From Clostridiales bacterium (GTDB taxonomy: Bacteria; Bacillota; Clostridia; Christensenellales; DTU072), in assembly GCA_012838805.1 (NCBI GenBank), contig DUON01000019.1, positions 147,254 through 211,253 on the forward strand: a stretch of 64,000 nt of DNA, read 5' to 3'. The notes under the pieces are model-generated. The model searched no databases, was not told the DNA's origin, and saw nothing but the letters and a program-made list of their open reading frames with translations. Position numbers and translations under genes: made by a program. Shown here piece by piece: positions 28,229 to 37,059 of the stretch (the first letter of the stretch is position 1; every line of letters starts with the position of its first letter).

Positions 28229-29045
28229 AACAATTTCCAGCATACACAAAATTAAGATATTTTTTGGCTATTTCAACAAATTCATAAATCTTTCTGACGG
28301 GGGTAGGGGAGAGGTGCGAATATTTATACCTCGGAAAAAATCTTGTGATGTGAAGAGGAATGTCCTTATCTATTGCCATAAGCCATTTTGACAAAGCGGT
28401 TATCTCCTCTTGGCTGTCGTTTTCATTAGGCACGACAAGGACAGTCACTTCCACATGACAATGCCTACTTGCAAGCTCAATTGTGCTTTTGACAGAGTCC
28501 AAGTCTCCATGGATTTTTTTATAGAATTCAGGATTAAAACTCTTTAAGTCAATGTTCATGGCGTCTATATACGGCAACACCTTTTCAAGGATATTCGTAT
28601 TGACATATCCATTGGTCACAACGACAGTTGCAAGATTTTTTTCTTTACAAAGCTTTGCGGTATCCCGTACATATTCCCAGCCGATTAAAGGTTCGTTATA
28701 AGTAAAGGCAACGCCCGAACAATTGTTTAATTGCAAGGCTTTTTCTATCAAATCTTCTTTTTCTATATCAACGGTTTGTGCGGTTTCACCGCACATAGAA
28801 ATAGAATGATTTTGACAAAAAGGACACCTTAAATTACAACCAAAGCTCCCGACAGACAAGACATATGTGTTTGGCAAAAAGCGGTATAAAGGTTTTTTTT
28901 CAATTGGGTCGAGAGCTATTGAGGTAATCTTGCCATAGTTTATGCTTACGCTTTCGCCCCCTATATTTTTCCTTGCACGGCAGAACCCAATCTGATTTTC
29001 TTCAAGGCGACAAAAGTTAGGGCAGACATCGCAAATTATTTTCAT
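28227..29045 (-). CDS. amrS: AmmeMemoRadiSam system radical SAM enzyme (AmrS)
   Basis: 272 aa. N-terminal Cys-rich segment (CDVCPNFCRL, then GFCRARKN) as in the PflA-like AmrS family, then radical SAM cluster motif CNLRCPFC near residue 74 with the family context SVGSFGCNLRCPFCQN. Its substrate is unknown. The start overlaps the Memo-AMMECR1 gene by 4 bp (ATGA), so the two are translationally coupled. Confidence 0.92.
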   Translation of the reverse strand: MKIICDVCPNFCRLEENQIGFCRARKNIGGESVSINYGKITSIALDPIEKKPLYRFLPNTYVLSVGSFGCNLRCPFCQNHSISMCGETAQTVDIEKEDLIEKALQLNNCSGVAFTYNEPLIGWEYVRDTAKLCKEKNLATVVVTNGYVNTNILEKVLPYIDAMNIDLKSFNPEFYKKIHGDLDSVKSTIELASRHCHVEVTVLVVPNENDSQEEITALSKWLMAIDKDIPLHITRFFPRYKYSHLSPTPVRKIYEFVEIAKKYLNFVYAGNC

Positions 29046-30415
29046 TGGTGTCTCACTACCTTAAACCTTTCCAAAGAGTACTTTTCATGAGGCATAATCC
29101 CAGCTTTTTGCAAGGCTATCGACACTTGATAATCCACGGTATCCACTCCTTCGAGATTGGGAAGCAAGAGCCCTCTTCGGTATCCTTTAGATACGATTAC
29201 GCCATATTTTTCGGGGTCGAGTTCGGCTTTGCCATCAATCTTTTCGGGAGGGAAGAGTTCGTCCACGCTATATTCAAGGTCCTCAAGCTCTTCTATCGTG
29301 ACGGCATTGAATCTTGGGTCGTCCGAACAAGAGCTTATAGCGTTATAGATTATCTCTTCTGCGACGCTGTCCCGTAAGGGGGCGATTGTGCCGATACAAC
29401 CCCTTAGGTTTCCGTGCTTTTTCAAACTGACAAAGACCCCAGCTTTTTTGTTTTTCAATTCGTCACTCAAATCTTCAGGGACAGATGGAATCTTTTTATT
29501 TTTTACATAGTATTCCACGGCATATCGAGCGAGAGCAACATATTCGTCTTCTTTTTTCATTTTTTTATCCTCAAAGTTTTTATATTTTTCTACAAAACAT
29601 CTCTTGGAATTCTGACCTTTGGCAATAAAAGCTCCCACAGCGTATCCCACGCCGAAAGTATCTTGATAGCTTAATAGACGGCTTTTTACATCCAGCTTAT
29701 CCAAAAACCCAGCAAGCATAACAAGAGACTTAAAACCGCACTCGGCGGCTTGTCGAACGATATAAGAGGGGATATCAAACAACTTGGAAAAGTCTCCGCT
29801 ATCAATAATTTTTATGATTTCCTTGTCGAATTCCACGCCTTCTCTAGTGAAACCATAAGGTCCTTTTTCTTTCAACCTATGAGAAAGGTCACCGCTTGCC
29901 ACGAACACAGTATCTTTGTTATTCCTCAAGGCGGCTTTTTGAATTGCGATGCCCAGTCCATAATGGTCAATTAAAGAAAGCCCGCTTAAGCTGATATGCA
30001 CAAGCTCATAGTCCGTATACGCCTGATTAATAAAATATAGCGGTATGACTGCGCCGTGGTCAAAAAACAGGTCTTTATGCCCCAAACTGCCGGAGGGAAT
30101 GTGCATAGTGCGTGCTTCGGCGGCGATAAGTTCAGCTAACGCCTTATCGCACTTGACATCCACGCTAATGCTTTTTGCTCTAAAAGAAGACAAGTCGCCC
30201 TTAAAACGCTCTTTTGAAAAGATGTGAAAATAATCATGATAACAGTTCCCATGAGGTGACACTAATACAATCCTTGCGGGTTTGATATTGGCTATTATTC
30301 GGGCTATCTCATGAAAACTATCTATTGTGTTTTGAATTTTTTGCTCCTCCCCATGCCCAATTTCTTTCATAATAATAGGCGGGTGCGGAACAATAAAAGC
30401 GGCCTTAATCGCCAT
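29042..30415 (-). CDS. Memo-AMMECR1 fusion (AmmeMemoRadiSam proteins B and A)
   Basis: 457 aa with two domains. Residues 1-265: Memo/class III extradiol dioxygenase-like (VPHPPIIMKEIG, SPHGNCYHDYF, DHGAVIPLYF, ASGDLSHRL). Residues ~290-457: AMMECR1 (KHGNLRGCIGTIAPL, SSCSDDPRF). In many bacteria and archaea the parts are separate genes; here they are fused and sit before amrS in a two-gene operon, giving the three-part AmmeMemoRadiSam set. The biochemical function of the set is not established. A GGGAGG lies upstream of the start near 30424. Confidence 0.93.
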   Translation of the reverse strand: MAIKAAFIVPHPPIIMKEIGHGEEQKIQNTIDSFHEIARIIANIKPARIVLVSPHGNCYHDYFHIFSKERFKGDLSSFRAKSISVDVKCDKALAELIAAEARTMHIPSGSLGHKDLFFDHGAVIPLYFINQAYTDYELVHISLSGLSLIDHYGLGIAIQKAALRNNKDTVFVASGDLSHRLKEKGPYGFTREGVEFDKEIIKIIDSGDFSKLFDIPSYIVRQAAECGFKSLVMLAGFLDKLDVKSRLLSYQDTFGVGYAVGAFIAKGQNSKRCFVEKYKNFEDKKMKKEDEYVALARYAVEYYVKNKKIPSVPEDLSDELKNKKAGVFVSLKKHGNLRGCIGTIAPLRDSVAEEIIYNAISSCSDDPRFNAVTIEELEDLEYSVDELFPPEKIDGKAELDPEKYGVIVSKGYRRGLLLPNLEGVDTVDYQVSIALQKAGIMPHEKYSLERFKVVRHQ

Positions 30416-30492
30416 AAATTATCCTCCCTTATACAATAGTTTTTATACTTAAATTATTATATCATACTATAAAGCCTTTTTACATCTAAATC

Positions 30493-30521
30493 ATTATATC
30501 ACACAAAAGAAGTATGGACAA
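30493..30521 (-). promoter_or_regulatory. Candidate promoter of the AmmeMemoRadiSam operon
   Basis: On the minus strand TTGTCC (30521-30516), 17-bp spacer, TATAAT (30498-30493). A second TATAAT lies at 30461-30456 without a good -35. The remaining stretch of the 370-bp divergent region (30530-30715) shows nothing else recognisable. Confidence 0.5.
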
Positions 30522-30721
30522 TAAGCGGATAAAATAATAAACACCCATATTTAGTTATCAAAGAAAAGTTACCCCAAAAGACCCAAAAGAGGCAAGAAAA
30601 GAATTTTGAATAAAATACATTTTCAGAAGCAAGCCTAATACAAATAGACGAAGATTTTATTATACGAAAGAAAATTTTTATTCAGATTTTCGGCGATAAT
30701 CATAATTATACATCGAATTAT

Positions 30722-30750
30722 TTTACTACACGGCATTTTTATTGTATAAT
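30722..30750 (+). promoter_or_regulatory. Sigma-A promoter of the CofE-like gene
   Basis: TTTACT (30722-30727), 17-bp spacer, TATAAT (30745-30750). It overlaps the longest possible frame start (TTG 30742), which argues for the ATG at 30787. Confidence 0.7.
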
Positions 30751-30786
30751 CTTAGAGGTGAGAAATTTATTTATTTAGGAGCGTTT

Positions 30787-31974
30787 ATGGAAAGGCTTAT
30801 CGGAACAGTCTCAATAGGTATAAGAGCCCCGATTATTATGCAGGGCGACGATATCGTACAAATAGTATGCGACAGCGTACTTAAAGCTTGCGAACAAGCT
30901 AACATTGACTTAAACGACAGGGATATCGTGGCGCTTACCGAGTCCATAGTCGCACGAGCGCAGGGAAACTATGTCACCGTGGATATGATAGCCAAAGACA
31001 TCCAAGAAAAATTTAATTCTCCCAACGCCTTGGGAGTAGTCTTTCCGATACTGTCCAGAAACCGCTTCGCCCCTTGCTTAAAGGGTATAGCCCGAGCGGT
31101 CAAAAAGATTTATCTTATGCTGAGCTATCCCTCCGACGAAGTGGGGAACCATATCGCTGATATTGACATACTTGACGAAAGGGGCATTAATCCCTATACA
31201 GATGTCCTGACCGAACAAGACTACCGCCAAATTTTCGGCAGCCACAAGCACCCCTTTACCGGAATTGATTACATAGAGTATTACAAGGATATTATTGAAA
31301 GCCAAGGCAGCCAACCCGAGATTATTTTGGCGAACGACCCAAGAGAAATCTTGAAGTATGTCAAGGATGTACTATCTTGTGACATACACTCAAGACACCG
31401 CACAAAGCGGATTCTTGAAAAGAACGGTGCGAACATAGTCAAGGGCATGTTTGAAATTATGAACAAACCCAATGAGGACGGCGGCTATAACGAGAGATAC
31501 GGGCTTTTAGGATGCAATAAAGCCACCGAAGAGAAAATAAAGCTCTTTCCAAGAGACTGTTTTGCCATCGTTGAAAATATCCAAAAAGAGTTCAAAAAGC
31601 GTACGGGCAAGGACATAGAAGTTATGATATACGGTGACGGAGCGTTCAAAGACCCTGTAGGAAAAATTTGGGAGCTTGCCGACCCCGTGGTGTCTCCCGG
31701 ATATACAAAAGGTCTTGAGGGAAGACCCAATGAAATAAAGCTAAAATACCTTGCCGACAACAATTTTTCCGACTTGAAAGGCGAAAATCTAAAACAAGCG
31801 GTCTCTGAGTACATAAGGAACAAAAAAGAAACTTTGAATGACGACGCCCAAGGCACAACCCCAAGGCGGCTTACCGACCTTTTGGGTTCGCTAAGCGATT
31901 TAACTTCGGGCAGTGGCGACAAGGGCACCCCCATTGTCTTGATTCAAAATTATTTTGACAATTTTTCTAATTAA
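30787..31974 (+). CDS. Coenzyme F420-0:L-glutamate ligase (CofE)-like protein
   Basis: 395 aa from ATG 30787, 5 nt after AGGAG; a TTG 45 bp upstream would lie in the promoter. The fold-start VSIGIRAPIIMQGDDIVQIV and LTESIVARAQGNYV resemble CofE, which adds glutamate to F420-0. At ~395 aa it is longer than archaeal CofE (~250 aa). F420 synthesis genes are not seen in the window and clostridia usually lack F420, so the true substrate may differ. Single gene between divergent and downstream promoters. Confidence 0.75.
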   Translation: MERLIGTVSIGIRAPIIMQGDDIVQIVCDSVLKACEQANIDLNDRDIVALTESIVARAQGNYVTVDMIAKDIQEKFNSPNALGVVFPILSRNRFAPCLKGIARAVKKIYLMLSYPSDEVGNHIADIDILDERGINPYTDVLTEQDYRQIFGSHKHPFTGIDYIEYYKDIIESQGSQPEIILANDPREILKYVKDVLSCDIHSRHRTKRILEKNGANIVKGMFEIMNKPNEDGGYNERYGLLGCNKATEEKIKLFPRDCFAIVENIQKEFKKRTGKDIEVMIYGDGAFKDPVGKIWELADPVVSPGYTKGLEGRPNEIKLKYLADNNFSDLKGENLKQAVSEYIRNKKETLNDDAQGTTPRRLTDLLGSLSDLTSGSGDKGTPIVLIQNYFDNFSN

Positions 31975-32012
31975 GGCAAAAATTAACCATAATTTAGCCT
32001 AATAAAATCTTT
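31973..32012 (+). terminator. Weak hairpin after the CofE-like gene
   Basis: GGC (31975-31977) with GCC (31997-31999) around AAATTA/TAATTT, followed by an AT-rich tail. Low-stability, tentative. Confidence 0.35.
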
Positions 32013-32160
32013 ACAAGCTTGACGCAAAAGAGTCAACAATTTTGGTAAAATCTATATCCTAATAGATTATCATATTCAAATATAATCAAAATTCATATCT
32101 CCAGTAATTATTAAATAGCAAAAACCTTTAAATTTTCATAGGTCAGATTTTTTATACTCA

Positions 32161-32189
32161 TTGCCAATATCGTATTTTAATAGTATAAT
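32161..32189 (+). promoter_or_regulatory. Sigma-A promoter of the adh-epimerase operon
   Basis: TTGCCA (32161-32166), 17-bp spacer, TATAAT (32184-32189), about 30 bp before the start codon. Confidence 0.75.
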
Positions 32190-32218
32190 ATAAAAAAATG
32201 ATATAAGGAGAAGGAATT

Positions 32219-33415
32219 ATGAACATTGCTAAAAGGCTGTATTCACGAGCCTATCAGAAAGTTTTCAAATTGGTCATGCCCTTATTGCCATGGCGGAAGC
32301 CCGAGCTTATCGAAGGGGGCATAGCCGCCTTACCCAAGTTCATCAAAAAAAAGTGCATTGATTCTGTTCTTCTGGTTACCGATAAAGGAATCTCTTCATT
32401 AGGGCTTACGACACCGCTGATAAAAGGGCTTAAGGAATTAAGCATCAAATGTGCGGTCTATGACAAAACCGTCCCTAACCCCACAATAGACAATATCGAA
32501 GAAGGCTTGAAAGTGTATCATGAGAACAAATGTTCGGCGATTATAGCATTTGGCGGCGGTTCTCCTATGGACTGTGCCAAAATCATAGGCGCAAGGGTAG
32601 CACGCCCCAATAAGAGCGTACAGAAGATGAAAGGCATTTTGAAAATACTCAAACCCACGCCTCCTATATTCGCCGTACCCACCACAGCTGGAACGGGCAG
32701 CGAGGCGACTTTGGCAGCGGTCATTACCAACAGCAAAACCCATGAAAAGTATCCTATCAATGACCCGGTACTAATCCCCAAATATGCAGTTTTGGACCCC
32801 GAAATCACAGTTAAGTTACCCAAACACATCACTTCGACCACAGGCATGGACGCCCTTACTCATGCGGTGGAAGCTTACATAGGCGGCAGCAACACCAAAG
32901 AAACCAAAGAAATGGCAAAAGCCGCAGTCAAGCTTATATTCGAAAACCTCAAGAAAGCGTATGACAACGGAGAAGATATAGAGGCGCGCAAAAACATGCA
33001 GCTTGCGTCATACTATGCTGGCATAGCTTTCACAAGGGCATATGTTGGATATGTCCACGCCGTCGCCCATACCTTAGGCGGTTTCTATAATGCTCCTCAT
33101 GGGCTGGCGAATGCAGTTATTCTACCTTATTTTCTTGAAGAATATGGCGAAAAGGTATGGAAAAGTCTTGCCGAGCTTGCGGATGTTGCGGGCATAGAGG
33201 GTGCAAGCGACGAAGAAAAATGCGCAAACTTCATTAAGGCGGTAAAAGATTTGAACAAGTATATGCTCATTCCCGAAAAGCTTGATTTTATTAAAGAAGA
33301 GGACATACCGCTTATGGCTAAAAGAGCGGATGCGGAAGGCAATCCGCTTTATCCTGTACCCGTCCTTATGGATAGGCAAAAGCTTGAACAGATGTACTAT
33401 AAGATTATGAAATAG
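32219..33415 (+). CDS. Iron-containing alcohol dehydrogenase
   Basis: 398 aa, group III metal-dependent alcohol dehydrogenase. NAD(P) site GGGSPMDCAK near residue 101, family motif TTAGTGSEAT near residue 157 and metal ligands in GMDALTHAVEAY (Asp and His ~ residues 210-214) and VHAVAHTLGGFYNAPHG (His residues ~279-297). Substrate could be a short-chain or lipid-derived aldehyde; not determinable here. AAGGAG precedes ATG 32219. It is followed 9 nt later by a sugar-nucleotide-type epimerase, in an operon extending to 36975. Confidence 0.92.
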   Translation: MNIAKRLYSRAYQKVFKLVMPLLPWRKPELIEGGIAALPKFIKKKCIDSVLLVTDKGISSLGLTTPLIKGLKELSIKCAVYDKTVPNPTIDNIEEGLKVYHENKCSAIIAFGGGSPMDCAKIIGARVARPNKSVQKMKGILKILKPTPPIFAVPTTAGTGSEATLAAVITNSKTHEKYPINDPVLIPKYAVLDPEITVKLPKHITSTTGMDALTHAVEAYIGGSNTKETKEMAKAAVKLIFENLKKAYDNGEDIEARKNMQLASYYAGIAFTRAYVGYVHAVAHTLGGFYNAPHGLANAVILPYFLEEYGEKVWKSLAELADVAGIEGASDEEKCANFIKAVKDLNKYMLIPEKLDFIKEEDIPLMAKRADAEGNPLYPVPVLMDRQKLEQMYYKIMK

Positions 33416-33424
33416 GGTTTAGTT

Positions 33425-34441
33425 ATGAAAAAAGCTTTAATTGTAGGTATTTGCGGTTTTGTAGGCTCACATTTAGCATGTCACTTAATCGACGAGGGCT
33501 TAACGGTAGAGGGGCTGGATATCATTCAAAATACCTTGAACGAGCGTCTGAAAGGACTTATTGCCGATAAAAAAGTCAAGGTACATAGGGGCAGCCTTAC
33601 CGATTTTGATTTTTCCAAACTTTCCAAGTATGACTATATATATCAGCTTGCGGGCAAGGTCAGCGCTTGGGGCGACTTAAAGGAATTTAATAAAATAAAT
33701 GTAGACGGCACAAAAAGAGTGATTGACTTTGCAAAAAGCATAGGGAGCAAGGTTTTGGTTTATTTAAGCTCTACCGCTGTTTACGGATATTACGGTTATA
33801 CGGACCTTAAGGAAGACGCCCCCAAAAGACCAATGAATAACCCTTATCCGCTGTCCAAACTTGCCGCCGAAGAAATGACAAAAAGCTATTCAAAACAGAT
33901 TGGACAAAACTATGTCGTCATAAGACCGGGGAATGTGTATGGCGAATACGATATGACCAGTTCTTATGATATCTATAAGCTTGTATTCAAGGGCAAAATG
34001 CCCGTGATAGACAAGGGAAAGTACAAGAGCTGTTTTGTCTATGTCAAAAACCTTGTCAAAGGCATCTATCAAGCGAGTGTGACTCCCGAGGCTTATAACG
34101 AGGACTACAACCTTACCGACGGCTGTGGAGAGACTTTGAGGGAGTACCTGACGCATGCGGCGAAAGGCTTGGGCGTCAAGCCCTCTTTCATAAGTGTTCC
34201 TGCGCCAATAAGCAAGCTGACTGCGACGACTATTGAAGGCGTCTATAAGCTCTTAAAAATAAAAAGCATGCCGCTTATCACGATGTTTTCGGTTTTACAA
34301 AACTGCAGCGACTATCATTTCTCCATTGAGAAAGCAAAGTCCGCTTTCGGCTACAACCCTGAAATAAGCCTTGAGGAAGGCACTAAAAGGACGGCAGACT
34401 GGTTTAAGACCATGCCCCAAGACATCAAAGTGAAAAGGTGA
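33425..34441 (+). CDS. NAD-dependent epimerase/dehydratase family protein (extended SDR)
   Basis: 338 aa. Rossmann motif GICGFVGSHLA near residue 8 (GxxGxxG) and catalytic YPLSKLAAEEM (YxxxK, ~ residue 140) with Ser in YLSSTAVYG. Residues ~225-330 resemble the substrate domain of 3-beta-HSD/NAD-epimerase relatives. The reaction is oxidoreduction or epimerisation of an unknown substrate, perhaps a sugar nucleotide or sterol-like lipid. Its stop overlaps the GTG start of the next gene (GTGA). Confidence 0.88.
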   Translation: MKKALIVGICGFVGSHLACHLIDEGLTVEGLDIIQNTLNERLKGLIADKKVKVHRGSLTDFDFSKLSKYDYIYQLAGKVSAWGDLKEFNKINVDGTKRVIDFAKSIGSKVLVYLSSTAVYGYYGYTDLKEDAPKRPMNNPYPLSKLAAEEMTKSYSKQIGQNYVVIRPGNVYGEYDMTSSYDIYKLVFKGKMPVIDKGKYKSCFVYVKNLVKGIYQASVTPEAYNEDYNLTDGCGETLREYLTHAAKGLGVKPSFISVPAPISKLTATTIEGVYKLLKIKSMPLITMFSVLQNCSDYHFSIEKAKSAFGYNPEISLEEGTKRTADWFKTMPQDIKVKR

Positions 34442-35178
34442 AGAAAGTGTTGCAAAAGATAAAAAAAGAGTTCTTGAACATTTTTGAGAAAGCCGACAAA
34501 AGGGCTGTATATACCATTCTTTGGATGACCTTGATTATCACATTATATTTTTATTTTGGCATACAAGATTTTTTTGAAAAGACTTTCAATGTTCCGTCTG
34601 AAAAAATGACCTATTACAAATATGTCTATCACAACTTCATGGCGTTTTTCTTTTTCTTTATGTTGTCAGTTCCCTTTGTAAAGTTCGCCTTGAAACAGAA
34701 AATCACCGACACGGGCTTAAGGGTAGAAAACAAAGCTCTTACCCTAAAACTGATTATCGCCTCCGCCGTTATTGCACCGATTTGCGGATTTGTTGCGGCT
34801 TTGGACAAGCAAATGGCGGCGACTTATCCTCTGGGCGGAGAAATGATATTCCTTAATTTTGGCTTTTTCGTCTTGTATTATTCCTCCTATATCGCCTACT
34901 ATTTTGGTTGGGAGTATCTTTTCCGCGGACTGGGCTTATTTAATATCGGCTCACGCTACGGAGCGGCATTGGCTATAAGCGTCACCACCATGGTGTCCGC
35001 ACTTATCCATTCGAGTATTGCGGGCTTTGGAAAACCCTTTTCCGAGACCTTTTCGGCGATAGCAGGCGGAATAATATTTGGCTATATGACCTACAAGGCA
35101 AAAAACATTTATCCTGCTTTGACCGCCCATTTTATGCTGGGATTTAGTATGGATATGTTTATAAAATTATTATCTTGA
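34438..35178 (+). CDS. CPBP-like intramembrane metalloprotease family protein
   Basis: 246 aa with about six hydrophobic segments. The region YFGWEYLFRGLGLFNIG (~ residues 160-176) resembles the first conserved CPBP motif (EExxFR), and a later SALIHSSIAGF (~ residue 185) could hold the His of motif 2. Only one Glu is present where EE is usual, so activity is uncertain. CPBP relatives process CaaX-prenylated or bacteriocin-type substrates. It starts at GTG 34438, overlapping the epimerase stop. Confidence 0.7.
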   Translation: MKKVLQKIKKEFLNIFEKADKRAVYTILWMTLIITLYFYFGIQDFFEKTFNVPSEKMTYYKYVYHNFMAFFFFFMLSVPFVKFALKQKITDTGLRVENKALTLKLIIASAVIAPICGFVAALDKQMAATYPLGGEMIFLNFGFFVLYYSSYIAYYFGWEYLFRGLGLFNIGSRYGAALAISVTTMVSALIHSSIAGFGKPFSETFSAIAGGIIFGYMTYKAKNIYPALTAHFMLGFSMDMFIKLLS

Positions 35179-35193
35179 AATAAGGAGAATGAT

Positions 35194-35976
35194 ATGCAAA
35201 TAGCGATAGTGACAGGCGCATCTTCGGGTATAGGCAAAGAGACGGCGCACACCCTTATTAAAAACGGTTACAAGGTATATGGTCTGAGCCGTACTGCTTC
35301 CGACAAGGAAATAGAATTCATAAAATGTGATTTGACTATTTCCGACGACATTAAAAACGCCGTAAGCCAGATTATCGAGAAAGAGGGCAGAATAGACCTT
35401 TTGGTCAACAATGCAGGCATGGGCATATCCGGCTCTATTGAAAACACTACGATTGACAAAGCAAGGTATATATTTGATGTCAACTTATTTGGCGCTTTTG
35501 AGCTTGCCAAAGCGGTCATTCCATATATGCGAGAGGCAGGCGGAGGAAGAATAATCAATATTAGTTCCCTTGCCGCAAAGGTTTATCTTCCCTTTCAAGG
35601 CTTTTATTCGTCCACAAAGGCAGCCTTGAATATGCTTTTCAACTCCCTTCAGCTTGAGGTATTGCCTTTTAATATCTATGTTACCAACATTATGCCGGGG
35701 GACATTAAGACGGCATTTACCCAAAACCGCCAAAAGAATACTTTGGAGGAGGGGGTATATTTTGAGAGAATGAAAAGGTCTCTTGCGGTTATGGAAAGAG
35801 ACGAACAGAACGGCATGCCTCCCCAAGCGGTAGCAAACCTTGTCTTAAAAGCCGCCAAAGCCCGCCGTCCCAAACTCAATATGGTGGTTGGCACAAGATA
35901 CAGGATATTGGATTTCCTTATGAAGATTCTGCCCGAATCGTTAGTAAAAGCAATAATTTATAAAATCTACGGATAA
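35194..35976 (+). CDS. Short-chain dehydrogenase/reductase
   Basis: 260 aa, classical SDR. Cofactor motif GASSGIGKETA near residue 7, NNAGMGISG near residue 73, catalytic Ser in INISSLAAKV near residue 120 and YSSTKAALN (YxxxK ~ residue 136). A C-terminal hydrophobic segment is typical of lipid-active members. AAGGAG precedes ATG 35194. It lies 15 nt from the CPBP-like gene and 12 nt before the release-factor-like gene. Confidence 0.93.
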   Translation: MQIAIVTGASSGIGKETAHTLIKNGYKVYGLSRTASDKEIEFIKCDLTISDDIKNAVSQIIEKEGRIDLLVNNAGMGISGSIENTTIDKARYIFDVNLFGAFELAKAVIPYMREAGGGRIINISSLAAKVYLPFQGFYSSTKAALNMLFNSLQLEVLPFNIYVTNIMPGDIKTAFTQNRQKNTLEEGVYFERMKRSLAVMERDEQNGMPPQAVANLVLKAAKARRPKLNMVVGTRYRILDFLMKILPESLVKAIIYKIYG

Positions 35977-35988
35977 TAATCAATATAA

Positions 35989-36975
35989 ATGAACGACTAT
36001 ATAGACCAACTACTACAAAAATCCAAAGTGATAAAAGAAAGGTATGACGAGCTAAAAGAGCTGACAACGGCATCCGAGATTATCGCCCATAACAGCTATT
36101 GGCTTAGACTTGTCAATGAGCAAAAATCCATAGAGGACATAGCCTTTTTTCATGAACGGCTTGCATATGCCCTTAAAGAAAAAGAAATATGTCTTAATCT
36201 AAAAAGCAATACCCAATACGATAAGCTCATAGACGAAGAAATCTCCGCTCTTGATATTCAGATTAAAGAGCTTGCGAAAGAGCTTAGACAACTTATTGCA
36301 AAGGAATCAGAGGACCAGACCGCCATAATTGAGCTTATACCCGACACGAAAAAGAGCGAGAAATTCTCCCAAGAGCTTATTAGCATATACAAAAACTTTT
36401 TTGAGCTTGAGGGATATACCTTTGAAGAAGAAAGGGTTTTCACAAAAAGCGGAACTTTGAAAAAAGTAGAGCTTAAAGTCTTTGGCAAGGGGGCATATTC
36501 ACTATTAAAAGGCGAAAGCGGTATTCACAAAGCCCCAAGTCCGCTAAACGCCGCTTGCAAGGTGATAGTCATGCCCCAAAGGCTGAATGTAGACATCGAC
36601 ATAAGCCCTTCAGATATCAAGACGGATATCTTTCATTCAAGCGGAGCGGGCGGACAGCACATAAACAAGGTAGAAACGGCGGTGCGTCTGACTCATATCC
36701 CCACGGGAATTACGGCAGTTTGCCAAGATACAAGGTCGCAGCACAAGAACAGAGAAAAGGCATTTGAAAACTTGACAAAAAAGGTTAAGCTTCACTATCA
36801 AAAAATATCCCAAGAAAAATACGACAGACAAAAGAAAGCTTTGATGAAAGAAAACACTATTATCAGAATATACGACTATCTAAGGAACAAAGCCATAGAC
36901 CAAAAAACAAATTTAGAAAAAAACTTGGACGAAGTCAAGGCGGGGGATATCCGAATTTTTATAGAAAATATTTAA
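35989..36975 (+). CDS. RF1-like protein with GGQ motif but no stop-codon recognition loop
   Basis: 328 aa versus about 355-360 for RF1. The peptide-release GGQ is intact in SGAGGQHINKVETAVRLTHI near residue 220, with QDTRSQHKNREKAF after it. However, the RF1 segment after ESGxH (RVQRVPATE... with the PxT tripeptide) is cut by about 9 residues to KAPSPLNAACKVIVMP, so the codon-recognition tripeptide is missing. The N-terminal domain is a divergent coiled-coil helix bundle. It is unlikely to be the only RF1; a rescue or atypical-termination role is plausible. Last gene of the operon beginning at 32219; ATG has only a weak ribosome binding site. Confidence 0.8.
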   Translation: MNDYIDQLLQKSKVIKERYDELKELTTASEIIAHNSYWLRLVNEQKSIEDIAFFHERLAYALKEKEICLNLKSNTQYDKLIDEEISALDIQIKELAKELRQLIAKESEDQTAIIELIPDTKKSEKFSQELISIYKNFFELEGYTFEEERVFTKSGTLKKVELKVFGKGAYSLLKGESGIHKAPSPLNAACKVIVMPQRLNVDIDISPSDIKTDIFHSSGAGGQHINKVETAVRLTHIPTGITAVCQDTRSQHKNREKAFENLTKKVKLHYQKISQEKYDRQKKALMKENTIIRIYDYLRNKAIDQKTNLEKNLDEVKAGDIRIFIENI

Positions 36976-37059
36976 GAATAATTAAAAAAGTTTATATTAA
37001 TCTATTAAAGCGTATATTATTTTTATTTTTTATGTTAAAATCTTGGAAGAGGAGAGATT

